A DNA stretch of 25,879 nt from Sulfidibacterium sp036244975 (GCA_036244975.1 BTTE01000038.1:1-25879), one strand, 5' to 3'; numbered from the stretch's first letter, positions 13,608-21,519 are shown. Translations and numbers: made by a program. Notes: generated from the letters alone by a model not told the origin.

Positions 13608-14687
13608 TTAATATCTGTTCAGACAGTTCAGGTCGGTGAAAGCCCGAACCAGTCTTTCTTTCATCGATTCTTCGCCGGCACGCAACCATTTGCGCGGGTC
13701 ATAATACTTTTTGTTGGGAACATCAGCACCTTTGGGATTGCCAATCTGCGCCTGAAGGTAGTCGTGATATTTGGCTTCGTAACCACGAATACCATCCCAG
13801 AAAGCCCACTGCGTATCCGTGTCGATGTTCATTTTTATCACGCCGTAAGAAACTGCTTCTTTAATTTTTTCGGGCTCCGAACCCGAGCCGCCGTGGAAAA
13901 CGAAATTCACCGGATTTTCTTCCGTATGATGTTTTTCCTGAATGTATTTTTGCGAATTGTGCAAAATAACAGGTTCTAATTTCACATTTCCGGGTTTGTA
14001 AACGCCGTGCACATTTCCGAACGCAGCGGCAATGGTAAATCGCTGGCTAACCGATAGCAGTTCTTCATAAGCATGATTAACCTCTTCGGGCTGCGTGTAA
14101 AGTCTGGAATTTTCGATATCCGAATTGTCCACACCATCTTCTTCACCACCGGTGATGCCCAACTCAATTTCGAGGGTCATGTCCATTTTCGACATTCTTT
14201 CGAGAAACCGTTTGGAGGTTGCAATATTCTCTTCTAACGGTTCTACCGACAAATCCAGCATGTGGGAGCTGAAAAGCGGTTTACCATGACTTTCAAAGTA
14301 CTTTTCGCCGGCATCTAGCAGCCCTTCCACCCAGGGCAGCAGCTTTTTGGCGCAATGGTCGGTATGTAAAATGACAGGAATGCCGTACATTTCAGCGAGT
14401 TGATGAACTTGTTGTGCCCCGGCAATACTTCCGGCCACGGCAGCTTTTTCATTTTCGTTGGAAATGGCTTTCCCGGCAAAAAAAGCGCCGCCACCATTGG
14501 AAAACTGGATAATGATAGGAGAATTTACCTCTTTTGCAGCTTCCATAGCCGCATTAATGGAGTCGGAGCCCACCACATTGACAGCAGGAATGGCAAACTT
14601 TTCCTGTTTGGCAATTTCAAAAATATATTGGACATCGTCGCCGGTTACTACGCCGGGTTTAATTTTGTCTGAGATTTTTACTGACAT
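13608..14687 (-). CDS. fbaA: Fructose-bisphosphate aldolase, class II (FbaA type)
   Basis: This 359-residue zinc aldolase, the same length as E. coli FbaA, splits fructose-1,6-bisphosphate into DHAP and glyceraldehyde-3-phosphate in glycolysis and the reverse in gluconeogenesis. Zinc and catalytic residues are in place: Asp110 and His111 in HTDHC (108-112), Glu175 in LEIELGITGGEEDG with Glu183, His227 in GNVHG, and His265 in FHGGSGS. The C-terminal NIDTDTQWAFWDGIR block is characteristic of class IIA. It has its own perfect -7 element and a 34-base leader. Downstream is the large nested palindrome, which may end the transcript. Confidence 0.97.
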   Translation of the reverse strand: MSVKISDKIKPGVVTGDDVQYIFEIAKQEKFAIPAVNVVGSDSINAAMEAAKEVNSPIIIQFSNGGGAFFAGKAISNENEKAAVAGSIAGAQQVHQLAEMYGIPVILHTDHCAKKLLPWVEGLLDAGEKYFESHGKPLFSSHMLDLSVEPLEENIATSKRFLERMSKMDMTLEIELGITGGEEDGVDNSDIENSRLYTQPEEVNHAYEELLSVSQRFTIAAAFGNVHGVYKPGNVKLEPVILHNSQKYIQEKHHTEENPVNFVFHGGSGSEPEKIKEAVSYGVIKMNIDTDTQWAFWDGIRGYEAKYHDYLQAQIGNPKGADVPNKKYYDPRKWLRAGEESMKERLVRAFTDLNCLNRY

Positions 14688-14721
14688 AATATTTTCTGTT
14701 TTTATGATTGATTTCTGTTTA

Positions 14722-14729
14722 CAAAATTA
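14722..14729 (-). promoter_or_regulatory. fbaA -7 promoter element
   Basis: TAATTTTG on the minus strand, an exact TAnnTTTG match, 34 bases before the fbaA start. Confidence 0.5.
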
Positions 14730-14829
14730 ACAAAATAAACAGCCTCTGACTGCTTGTTCCGTTAAATTGGCTTAAATGCGTGCGGGTATAGAAAAAACAT
14801 GACTTCAATACTTTACACAAACGATTGCA

Positions 14830-15885
14830 TTATTTGACCACTTTATATTTTTTTGATTTTTTATAGACATGCCGTATCCAAACGGGCAAAATAATAACTC
14901 CGACAAACAGGTAAGGATAGTACGAAATAAGCCGCCAGAAAATAGCGAGTGTGGTAATCCAGACTTTGTTGGGGATGAGGTCGCCAAGAAAGTTGGTGAA
15001 GATATATTCGGCAATACCGCTGCCGCCGGGTGTCGGACTCACAAGCAAAATAATCCACATGCTCAGCTGGCGGCCATAAATCAGAAACTGGTCGTAAAAA
15101 TTTTTGGATTGCTCAAAAAAAGCCATAAAAAGAAAGTTCACCACCCAATATCTTCCTGTCCAGGAAATAATTGTGGCCAAACCACTTTTGAGCCAATAAA
15201 TAAATGGTTTTTTTTTAATAACCCTGGAAGTCTGGATGAGTTGGTTTGCCCACTTACGGGCGCCCGTTCGCCATTTTTTCAACAACGGGAAAAGAAAAAT
15301 CCAGGAGATAAACAGTTTGAACAGATGTGGGTTCACAAACAAAGCATAAGCAAGGAAGAAAGTGTAAACGAGAATGATGCCAAAACCGATATAAAACCCG
15401 TAAATAATTTCCGTGTAATGCTGTGCTTCGGGCGGGAAAATGTTGTTACCGTAAAAGATATAGACTATTGGTACTGAAAGTATAAAAAAGACTTCATCGA
15501 GAAAAATAGCAGTGAGTACAACCGCCGTACTTTCGCCGCCGCTGAGTCCTTCTTTGTAAAGAAAGAAAATGGCCGGGGCAGTACCGCCCACCACCGATGG
15601 CGAAACAGCAGAGCTAAACTCCCACAGCATAATGACGTTGAAGGCCTGTTTCCAGCTCAGACGACTGTCGGTAAGGATAATGAGACGATACATATAAGCC
15701 ACATCGCGTACAAACATCATTGAAAAAGCAATCACGAGAAAAAGCAACGTGTGCCAGGTAAACTCAATAAAAGAAAAGGCTTCCGCATTAAAATTGCGAT
15801 ACAATAACCAGCCACTTACCCCTACTCCGATAAGAATGGGAAAAATAATACGTGAGGGGCGAAGGCTGTTTATGATTTTATCCAA
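14830..15885 (-). CDS. Lysylphosphatidylglycerol synthase TM-region family membrane protein
   Basis: This protein of about 351 residues has roughly eight hydrophobic helices, of the LPG_synthase_TM (YbhN/UPF0104) family: the flippase-like membrane half of MprF found alone. Family signatures include RDVAYMYRLIILTD, WEFSSAVSPSVVGGTAPAIFFLYKEG, the long basic cytoplasmic loop (KKWRTGARKW, RVIKKKP) and LLVSPTPGGSGIAE. There is no aminoacyl-transferase domain, so lipid or isoprenoid-linked translocation is more likely than lipid lysinylation. The frame is open from ATG 15999, but that extension contains perfect -7 elements (15906-15913, 15928-15935). I therefore prefer the TTG at 15885, giving MDKIINSLRPSRII; the start is uncertain. 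Confidence 0.82.
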   Translation of the reverse strand: MDKIINSLRPSRIIFPILIGVGVSGWLLYRNFNAEAFSFIEFTWHTLLFLVIAFSMMFVRDVAYMYRLIILTDSRLSWKQAFNVIMLWEFSSAVSPSVVGGTAPAIFFLYKEGLSGGESTAVVLTAIFLDEVFFILSVPIVYIFYGNNIFPPEAQHYTEIIYGFYIGFGIILVYTFFLAYALFVNPHLFKLFISWIFLFPLLKKWRTGARKWANQLIQTSRVIKKKPFIYWLKSGLATIISWTGRYWVVNFLFMAFFEQSKNFYDQFLIYGRQLSMWIILLVSPTPGGSGIAEYIFTNFLGDLIPNKVWITTLAIFWRLISYYPYLFVGVIILPVWIRHVYKKSKKYKVVK

Positions 15886-15905
15886 TTTCCTGTAATTTAA
15901 CCCCG

Positions 15906-15935
15906 CAAAGATACGTAATCTATCCCGCAAAAGTA
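15906..15935 (-). promoter_or_regulatory. Two tandem -7 elements before the LPG-synthase-TM gene
   Basis: On the minus strand TACTTTTG (15928-15935) and TATCTTTG (15906-15913) both match TAnnTTTG exactly, 14 bases apart, suggesting two transcription starts. They lie inside the longest open frame and argue for a start codon downstream of 15906. Confidence 0.45.
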
Positions 15936-16090
15936 AAATGGACAGAAAGAACAGCCATAATGACAGCCGATAACAAAAACTACCGCCATAATGGCGCATA
16001 AAAATTCAATTTACGGATTGTTTCGAGAGTGGTACAGGGTTTGAAAAACGAAAAATGAAGTTTAATAATAAAATAGTATGAATTAAATTG

Positions 16091-16098
16091 AAAGGAGG
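16091..16098 (+). promoter_or_regulatory. Canonical Shine-Dalgarno sequence of the hsp20 gene
   Basis: AAAGGAGG ends eight bases before the ATG at 16107. Nearly every other gene here lacks such a site, so this message is probably translated at high efficiency. Confidence 0.75.
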
Positions 16099-16106
16099 AT
16101 AAAACC

Positions 16107-16529
16107 ATGAACTTAGTAAAATTTAATCAGTATCCGACATTTACCGACCTGCTCGAGAACATTGAAAGAAACTTTTTGGGTCGTGTTGATGAAACCAGTG
16201 GTGATATTCCTGCTGTAAACATCAAAGAAGAAAATGACAAATTCGTTCTGGAATTAGCTGCTCCGGGCATGAAAAAGGAGGATTTTAAAATTAACCTGGA
16301 CAACTACCAGCTGACCATTTCAGCTGAAACCAAGAGTGAGAAGAAAGAAAAAGAAGACAGCTACACACGCAGAGAATTTGTTTACAACAGCTTCAGCCGT
16401 TCGTTCACTTTGCCTAAGACGATTGACATTGATAAGATTAAAGCCGATTACAGAAACGGTATTCTGGACATTGTCCTGCCGAAGAAAGAAGAAGAAGCCA
16501 AGCTGACCAAACAGATTAAGATTTCATAA
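16107..16529 (+). CDS. hsp20: Hsp20/alpha-crystallin small heat-shock protein
   Basis: This 140-residue ATP-independent holdase prevents aggregation of unfolded cytoplasmic proteins. A short N-terminal arm (MNLVKFNQYPTFTDLLENI) precedes the alpha-crystallin domain (about 34-130). The domain shows PAVNIKEENDKFVLELAAPG, the EFVYNSFSRSFTLP strand and the signature ADYRNGILDIVLPK (A-x-x-x-N-G-x-L). The C-terminal IKI (137-139) is the usual I-x-I oligomerisation motif. A strong Shine-Dalgarno sequence precedes it and an intrinsic terminator follows, so it is a single-gene unit. No clear -7 TAnnTTTG was found upstream, which could mean control by an alternative sigma factor. Confidence 0.95.
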   Translation: MNLVKFNQYPTFTDLLENIERNFLGRVDETSGDIPAVNIKEENDKFVLELAAPGMKKEDFKINLDNYQLTISAETKSEKKEKEDSYTRREFVYNSFSRSFTLPKTIDIDKIKADYRNGILDIVLPKKEEEAKLTKQIKIS

Positions 16530-16548
16530 ATGTGAACGGGCAATGAAG

Positions 16549-16579
16549 AAAAAAGTCCGGCTTTCGCCGGACTTTTTTT
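16549..16579 (+). terminator. Rho-independent terminator after hsp20
   Basis: A-rich GTCCGGC (ending 16561) and GCCGGAC (16566-16572) pair around the loop TTTC, followed by seven Ts. Including flanking A and T runs the stem reaches 13 bp and would also work on the minus strand. Confidence 0.9.
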
Positions 16580-16593
16580 ACGGCTTTTCCGGA

Positions 16594-16707
16594 TTAATCC
16601 GGTGACATCCTTTTGATAATGATATTGCGTAAGTTGTCGAAATGTGGCAATGGCTCATTATATTTATTCTGAAGAAAGAACGGAATTTTGAAGCCTTGTA
16701 AAACCCG
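16594..16707 (-). pseudogene. C-terminal fragment of an unidentified protein
   Basis: The minus-strand frame between a stop at 16708-16710 and the TAA at 16594-16596 reads protein-like: VLQGFKIPFFLQNKYNEP followed by LPHFDNLRNIIIKRMSPD. It has no start codon and sits in a 340-bp gap, so it is probably the 3' remnant of a deleted gene. A perfect 14-bp palindrome, CCGGATTAATCCGG (16589-16602), covers its stop codon. Upstream to 16835 no further coding signal is seen. Confidence 0.3.
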
Positions 16708-16835
16708 TTAGAAGATGCGGAGTAGTTAGAAAAGAACTAAATGTTAAAAACTCCTTTTAATACTTCGGGAAAAAGGCATGAATGAAAACAAGGTCTTTTT
16801 AATTCAAAACCTTTCGGATTCTAAAAATAAATTGT

Positions 16836-16843
16836 TAATTTTG
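16836..16843 (+). promoter_or_regulatory. -7 promoter element of phosphoesterase copy 1
   Basis: TAATTTTG matches TAnnTTTG exactly. The following GAAGCAAAAGTATTTCAC is shared with copy 2 (from 21657), so the promoter region belongs to the duplicated unit. Confidence 0.5.
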
Positions 16844-16854
16844 AAGCAAAAGTA

Positions 16855-16886
16855 TTTCACGGGTTTTCCTAAATAACCTTGTGAAA
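16855..16886 (+). promoter_or_regulatory. 5'-leader hairpin of phosphoesterase copy 1
   Basis: TTTCAC (16855-16860) pairs with GTGAAA (16881-16886), and GGTT (16862-16865) pairs with AACC (16875-16878) inside it. Copy 2 has a hairpin at the same place with a different inner stem, so base pairing rather than sequence seems kept. Role unknown. Confidence 0.4.
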
Positions 16887-16921
16887 CTTAACCGTTAAAT
16901 ATTCATTTTTTTGAAGAAATC

Positions 16922-17908
16922 ATGAAAAACATTTTAATTTCCACACTAACCCTGCTTTTATCTTTGGGCGCAACACAATCTTCAAAAGAGACATTGCACA
17001 AGCAATCGATAAAACTTCCCGTGTATAGTCATATCGTAATTGTAATTGAAGAGAATAAAGACTATGATCAAATTATCGGGAATCCTGCCGCACCATACAT
17101 AAATGGTGTTTTGAAAAAAGAGGGCGCAAACTTTACGCGCATGTATGCAGAAGAACATTTTAGTGAAGGTAATTATTTCTGGCTTCTTTCCGGCAATGAC
17201 CAGGGCGTAGGGCATTTAGATATTATTCCGACAAGAAAAAATAATAAGAACTATCCTTTTAAAACCTGCAATTTAGGTGAACAGTTAATCAGGAAAGGTT
17301 ATACCTTTAAAGGTTACTCTGAAAGCCTGCCGGCAATCGGGGATACTATTTCCAGAGCCGGTTATTATGCAAGAAAACATGTCCCGTGGGTAAGCTTTGC
17401 AAATATTCCAAACGGCAAAACGATTGAATCGTCTTCCAATCTTCAGTTTAAACAATTCCCTAAAGACTTTAATAAACTACCGACAGTAAGTTTTGTAGTT
17501 CCAAATCTCATTCACGACATGCACAATGGAAGACCGCCCAAAAGTGTTAAAGAAGGAGATGAGTGGCTTAAAGAAAATCTGAATAATTATTATCAATGGG
17601 CAAAGACTCATAACAGTCTTTTGATCATCACTTTTGACGAAAATTCGGCTAAGACACATTACTGGGGGTTTACAGATCCGGCAAGCAAAAATCGTTCTAT
17701 CCGAAACAGAATACCTACTATATTCGCCGGCGCCCATATTAAGCCCGGTGATTATACGGAAGGGAAAGGCATTACGCATGTTAACATCCTGCATACTATT
17801 GAAGTAATGTATGGTTTAAAAATGTGCGGACATCAGCAGGCAAATGCGCTTAAGTTCGGAATATCAAACAGCACGATAATCGAAGATATATTCTCTAATA
17901 AATTTTGA
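16922..17908 (+). CDS. Secreted phosphoesterase (acid phosphatase/phospholipase C superfamily), copy 1
   Basis: This 328-residue exported protein has a signal peptide (about 1-20) and belongs to the phosphoesterase family of AcpA-like acid phosphatases and phospholipase C (alkaline-phosphatase fold). Recognisable blocks are HIVIVIEENKDYDQIIGN (37-54), the Glu-Asn metal pair at 44-45, VPNLIHDMHNG (193-203), SLLIITFDEN (232-241), RIPTIFAGAHIKPG (263-276) and HVNILHTIEVMYGL (286-299). The likely job is hydrolysis of extracytoplasmic phosphate esters; phosphatase versus phospholipase cannot be decided. It is shorter than proteobacterial phospholipases, having only the catalytic domain. Residues 101-195 are encoded by DNA identical to copy 2, whereas the preceding 300 bp differ at about 50 positions. 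Confidence 0.85.
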   Translation: MKNILISTLTLLLSLGATQSSKETLHKQSIKLPVYSHIVIVIEENKDYDQIIGNPAAPYINGVLKKEGANFTRMYAEEHFSEGNYFWLLSGNDQGVGHLDIIPTRKNNKNYPFKTCNLGEQLIRKGYTFKGYSESLPAIGDTISRAGYYARKHVPWVSFANIPNGKTIESSSNLQFKQFPKDFNKLPTVSFVVPNLIHDMHNGRPPKSVKEGDEWLKENLNNYYQWAKTHNSLLIITFDENSAKTHYWGFTDPASKNRSIRNRIPTIFAGAHIKPGDYTEGKGITHVNILHTIEVMYGLKMCGHQQANALKFGISNSTIIEDIFSNKF

Positions 17909-18312
17909 GTTATTATTAATTAGGGTAAAATAACTACAAAAGACTGATTTAAAGTCAACTAAAACCTAATAAAGGGGAGCTTTATCAGATATTGAGGCTT
18001 AATGGACAAAAAGGAGGCTAAAATCCTTCAAAACCGTTGTTGTTATAACCTTTGCAACAAATCAAAGGTCATGAATAAATTTAATACTAAATCTAAACTC
18101 TGTTCTGTTGGCGTTAACTAAATTATTAACACATAATTGTTTGTAAATTTATTTGTAAAATATTGACCTTTATGTTTTTTACTTATTTTTAGCATATTGA
18201 TTGACTAAATATCAAATTTTATTGACAGATTTAGAATCATAATATGTTCCATAGAGCCACCCTGTTTCACTTGGAAAAGGGCTGTTCTTAACGCACACCA
18301 AGGAAGATAATT
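17909..18312. other. AT-rich intergenic region between phosphoesterase 1 and the foreign-looking propeller gene
   Basis: A weak hairpin (AGTTATT 17908-17914 / AATAACT 17929-17935) follows the phosphoesterase stop. A 16-codon ATG frame at 18071-18121 is too short to support. TTG (18163-18165) and TATTTTTA (18184-18191) form a possible but imperfect promoter. From about 18240 the sequence becomes GC-richer, so the transferred segment may start there. A purine-rich AAGGAAG precedes the next start codon. Confidence 0.5.
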
Positions 18313-19464
18313 ATGTTCAAAAGATTTCTCAAATGGACAGGAATTGTCTTGGCAACGCTAATCGTGCTGGCTGCGATTCTGGTGGGGACAGCCCTGTTGC
18401 GCCCCAACCGCGCCGAGGTAAACCCGGCACTTAAGCTGGAAACCTGGGATGCAGTGAACGACGGCAATCACAATGCTTTCACCAATATGATAAAGTGGAA
18501 TGGTGCCCTTTATCTGGTTTATGTCTCTTCTCCCTACCACTTTGGCAGCTCCGATTCCCGGTTGTATCTGATGCGCTCCAAAGATGGGCATCAATGGGAA
18601 AAAATTGCCCGCCTCGTCGCCGCCGGCAAAGATATTCGAGACCCCAAACTCGCAGTCATCGACGGCAAACTCTTCCTATACGCCCTGATAAACGTGGCGT
18701 TCACCGTCAAACCGTATCAGACCGTTTACGCAGTTAGCAAAGATGGTAAAACGTGGACGCCGTTTGCAGACGTTGAACCGTCGGGTTGGCTCTTCTGGAG
18801 TCCGCAGCAGGCAAAGGATGGCACTTATTACGTCGCTGCCTATTGGCACGAACACGGCAAATCTGCGCTGCTGAAATCCACCCACGGACGCAAGTGGGAG
18901 ATAGTTTCGATTATCCACGATGGTGACCGCAACGACGAAACAGACATCGAGTTTCTTCCCGATGGGCGACTGATCAGCACCGCTCGCCTGGAAGTAAGTG
19001 ACAGCTACTTCGGAAATCCCAAAGGCTCCACCCTAATCTCTGTCTCCAACCCTCCCTTTGACAAATGGACCCCCACCGCCAGAAGCACCGTCACCCGCCT
19101 GGACGGGCCCAACCTGTTCCGTTACAACGGCAGGGTGTACGCCGTGGGACGCTATCAGCCTGATCACGGAGGCCCCTTCACCTGGCAGGGAAGTCTTTTC
19201 GCCCGCAAACGAACGTCTCTCTTTCTGGTGGAAGAAGATGGACTGACGCGTCTTTCCGACCTCCCCAGTGCCGGAGATACTTCCTATGCGGGGGTGGGGG
19301 TGGAAGGATATCAGGTGATTATCAGCTATTACACCAGCAATATCAGAAAAGACTACCCTTGGATTTTGGGGATGATGCTCCCCACTGCCGTCCGCATCGC
19401 CAAAGTGGACCTTCCCAGCCTGGAGGCGCTGGCAAAGGCCAAATCGGGCCCCAAAGTAGAATAG
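18313..19464 (+). CDS. Membrane-anchored Asp-box beta-propeller (sialidase-like fold) protein
   Basis: This 383-residue protein has an N-terminal signal anchor (about 9-29, IVLATLIVLAAILVGTALL) and an exported beta-propeller domain. Three Asp-box-like motifs, S-x-(D/H)-G-x-x-W, occur at 89-95, 142-148 and 189-195, as in sialidases and related glycan-binding propellers. Other repeats (GRLISTARLE, GRVYAVGRYQPDHGG) suit the same fold. I cannot assign a substrate or confirm sialidase catalytic residues. Codons are visibly GC-rich (many CCC, GCC, CGC) against AT-rich neighbours, and an AAGGAAG ribosome binding site is present, unlike most genes here. Both point to horizontal acquisition, perhaps from another phylum. 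No associated genes are nearby. Confidence 0.75.
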   Translation: MFKRFLKWTGIVLATLIVLAAILVGTALLRPNRAEVNPALKLETWDAVNDGNHNAFTNMIKWNGALYLVYVSSPYHFGSSDSRLYLMRSKDGHQWEKIARLVAAGKDIRDPKLAVIDGKLFLYALINVAFTVKPYQTVYAVSKDGKTWTPFADVEPSGWLFWSPQQAKDGTYYVAAYWHEHGKSALLKSTHGRKWEIVSIIHDGDRNDETDIEFLPDGRLISTARLEVSDSYFGNPKGSTLISVSNPPFDKWTPTARSTVTRLDGPNLFRYNGRVYAVGRYQPDHGGPFTWQGSLFARKRTSLFLVEEDGLTRLSDLPSAGDTSYAGVGVEGYQVIISYYTSNIRKDYPWILGMMLPTAVRIAKVDLPSLEALAKAKSGPKVE

Positions 19465-19539
19465 ACGCCAGAGATGGCTGTATCTCAGCCGCAACAGGCA
19501 TAGCTTCCATCCTTCGACAGACTAATTATTATTATGGTG

Positions 19540-19577
19540 TGCCGGGAACAAAATGCTTAAGATTGCCGGGAACAAAA
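19540..19577. repeat. 14-bp direct repeat, 24-bp period
   Basis: TGCCGGGAACAAAA occurs at 19540-19553 and 19564-19577. It lies in the 257-bp gap between the propeller gene and the 3' end of the ATPase gene, near where GC-rich sequence gives way to AT-rich. It may mark a junction of the transferred segment or be incidental. Nothing else in the gap is supported. Confidence 0.4.
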
Positions 19578-19721
19578 AAACAGCCTCATTTTTGTCTATT
19601 ACACCACAAAATGAGTAAAAATATGGAAATAATGCTTGTTGGACAGTCGGATTCTTGGCTTGACATTCAGGGTATAATCAGGATATGTCAAACGTTCGTG
19701 CGCCGGTTCAGGAAAAAGTAT

Positions 19722-21110
19722 CTAATGTGAGCGAAAGCTTGAACTGCCTGAAATGATTCTGGCAAGAACCTTTTCGTTTATCAAATACAGGGGAAGTGAT
19801 AACAACCGGTAATTAACTTTTTGGTATTTGTTGTTTACTTTTACAGTGGTATCAACCCGAACAGTTGATGGCAACCCCGTATTCACGCGCAATGCAACCT
19901 GCTTTCCTTTTTCCGCCATAAAAATATGTAACGATTTTAAGGAACCTGTTTTCCCGGCTTTTACTTCTACGGGTACAGCCTCTCCATTTACCTCAACCAA
20001 ATAATCAATTTCCGCTTCAGAGTTTCGCTTTTCCCTGTTCCAGTAAAACAGTTGTTTATCTACGTAAAAAGGTGGAAATGTCAGAAACTGTTGTCCGGTA
20101 AATTGTTCGGCAAGGCTCCCCTCATTGGCTGTAATCAACTGCCCGATATCCAAAAGGCGAAGCTTTAACAGATGATTGGCTAAACCGATATCCAAAAACA
20201 ACGGCTTAAATATCTTCTCATTTGCACCGTATTCCAATGGAGGGAGTGTTGCATTTGTACTTTTAATCAGGTGAACAATTCTGCTTTTTTCCAGTAATTG
20301 TAATCCTTCTTTAAGATATTCGGAACGTGTCGCCGGGTCAATATTCACGTATTTCAGCTTTTGTCCCGTTCCTTTTGGGATATACCGCAATATTTTAATC
20401 AACAGGTTCTGTTGGAGCCGGGTGCCGTATTTTCCAAAATCGAATTCCAATGATTTCAGAATGCTTTCATGAACTTTTTCCACATCGGATAAGTTCTGTG
20501 TCTGACGATATACTTTTACCGACTCCGGCATACCACCGATAAAGTAATAAAGTCGTATTAATCTCAAAAGTTTGTTGTGTACGGGTAATGAGATTTCCTT
20601 TTCCAATGAAAAATCTTCTAAGTAATTAACGAGCTGTTCCTCATCAATGGCTGATAAAAATTCATAAAAACTCATCGGGTACATATAGGCGAATTCAACG
20701 CGGCCTACGGGCATGGCATACTTTAGGTTGCTAAGCTGATGATCTAATAAAGAACCTGCCGAAATGGTATGAAGCAGTGGCATTTTTTCGTAAAAGTAAC
20801 GCAACACGGTTATCGCTTCGGGGCAGGCCTGAATTTCGTCAAGGAAAAGTAAAGCGCTCCCTGCCGGGATTTTTTTCCCGGTATAAAGTTCGATGGATTG
20901 TATAATTTCAGCTACATTGTTTGTCTGAAAAATAGTTTTTAACTCCGGTGTTTCTTCAAAATTGACTTTTACATAAACTTCAAAGTTATTCCTGCCAAAC
21001 TCTTCAATGGTATAAGTTTTGCCCACCTGTCTGGCTCCTCTTACAATAAGTGGTTTTCTGTTTACACTATCTTTCCATTGCAATAAATAATTGTAAATTT
21101 GTCGTTTCAT
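19722..21110 (-). CDS. AAA ATPase with DUF4143 domain
   Basis: This 462-residue protein is a typical AAA_14/DUF4143 ATPase, often multicopy in Bacteroidota and of unclear role. The N-terminal P-loop domain has Walker A GARQVGKT (25-32), Walker B LLFLDEIQ and a sensor-like HTISAGSLLD. The middle has a winged-helix-like region. The C-terminal DUF4143 part ends in a nuclease-like strand pair, EIDYLVEVNGEAVPVEVKAG, which keeps the D-x(n)-ExK arrangement of PD-(D/E)XK enzymes. Nuclease activity is unproven for this family. It has a full promoter set in an array of 32-bp repeats, suggesting tight or self-control. It is probably an accessory gene; neither flanking gene looks like a partner. Confidence 0.92.
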   Translation of the reverse strand: MKRQIYNYLLQWKDSVNRKPLIVRGARQVGKTYTIEEFGRNNFEVYVKVNFEETPELKTIFQTNNVAEIIQSIELYTGKKIPAGSALLFLDEIQACPEAITVLRYFYEKMPLLHTISAGSLLDHQLSNLKYAMPVGRVEFAYMYPMSFYEFLSAIDEEQLVNYLEDFSLEKEISLPVHNKLLRLIRLYYFIGGMPESVKVYRQTQNLSDVEKVHESILKSLEFDFGKYGTRLQQNLLIKILRYIPKGTGQKLKYVNIDPATRSEYLKEGLQLLEKSRIVHLIKSTNATLPPLEYGANEKIFKPLFLDIGLANHLLKLRLLDIGQLITANEGSLAEQFTGQQFLTFPPFYVDKQLFYWNREKRNSEAEIDYLVEVNGEAVPVEVKAGKTGSLKSLHIFMAEKGKQVALRVNTGLPSTVRVDTTVKVNNKYQKVNYRLLSLPLYLINEKVLARIISGSSSFRSH

Positions 21111-21130
21111 TATGGTTGCTGTTTTTCAGG

Positions 21131-21163
21131 CAAATATACAAAACATATTTGGAAAATCACAAA
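21131..21163 (-). promoter_or_regulatory. Full promoter of the AAA/DUF4143 gene
   Basis: On the minus strand TTTG (21160-21163), a 21-base spacer and TATATTTG (21131-21138) give both consensus Bacteroidota elements. The -33 lies inside the first 32-bp repeat. About 14 bases of leader remain before the ATG. Confidence 0.65.
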
Positions 21164-21236
21164 AATTCAATAAAACATGTTTGGATTTTCACGAGAAACC
21201 GATGTAATACGTTTGTCTTTTCACGAAAGATGACGT
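21141..21236. repeat. Three direct repeats with exact 32-bp period upstream of the ATPase gene
   Basis: Units start at 21141, 21173 and 21205. Each has TTTG (21148, 21180, 21212) followed by TCAC nine bases later (21157, 21189, 21221). The first two begin AAACATATTTGG and AAACATGTTTGG; the last two share TTTTCACGA. The last ten or so bases of each unit do not match. A period of 32 bp is about three DNA turns, so sites would lie on one face of the helix, as in an operator array. Confidence 0.65.
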
Positions 21237-21281
21237 AAAACCTTAGGCATTTTAAGATACTTCAAACTTTAGTCACTCTTT

Positions 21282-21476
21282 TCACCCCACCACCACATTC
21301 ACAATACGTCCGGGAACCACAATGATTTTCCGGACGGTTTTGCCATCCAACCAGCGTTGTGCCTCTTCGGCGGCCAATACGGCTTTTTCTATCTCCTCTT
21401 TGGGCATCTCCACCGGAAGGTCTAATTTAAAGCGCATTTTTCCGTTAAACGATACCGGATAAGCAAAGCGGTCTTC
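21282..21476 (-). pseudogene. leuS: Duplicated 3' end of leuS
   Basis: These 195 bp match the leuS 3' end (22744-22938) except at 21283, 21315 and 21372. They encode the last 64 residues of LeuRS unchanged, because two differences are silent and the third turns TAA into TGA. There is no upstream coding sequence, so it cannot make a synthetase. Homology ends exactly where a hairpin element begins (21476). With the true leuS end it forms a direct repeat flanking phosphoesterase copy 2, offset 1462 bp. Confidence 0.93.
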
Positions 21477-21501
21477 TTTCAGGTTTTGTTCAACCTGAAA
21501 G
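21476..21501. repeat. Hairpin element at the leuS-fragment junction
   Basis: CTTTCAGGTT (21476-21485) and AACCTGAAAG (21492-21501) surround a 6-base loop, followed by GAGAACC. The same stem family and the same tail occur at 25844-25877, so this is one member of a small repeat family with the form CCTTTCARGT-N6-complement. Confidence 0.7.
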
Positions 21502-21519
21502 GAGAACCGTATCGTATCA

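Noticed and set aside
14869..15477. 202-codon plus-strand frame opposite the LPG-synthase-TM gene
   Set aside because: The opposite strand encodes recognisable membrane-family motifs; this one has polar, low-similarity shadow composition.
18071..18121. 16-aa ORF in the gap before the propeller gene
   Set aside because: Too short to support; only an imperfect -7-like sequence upstream.
19660..19678. TTGACA and TATAAT as a sigma-70 promoter
   Set aside because: Only seven bases separate the boxes, far too few for a functional -35/-10 pair, and no supported gene follows.
21141..21236. 32-bp periodic repeats as a CRISPR array
   Set aside because: The conserved and variable parts together make up 32 bp, leaving no room for spacers, and no cas genes are present.
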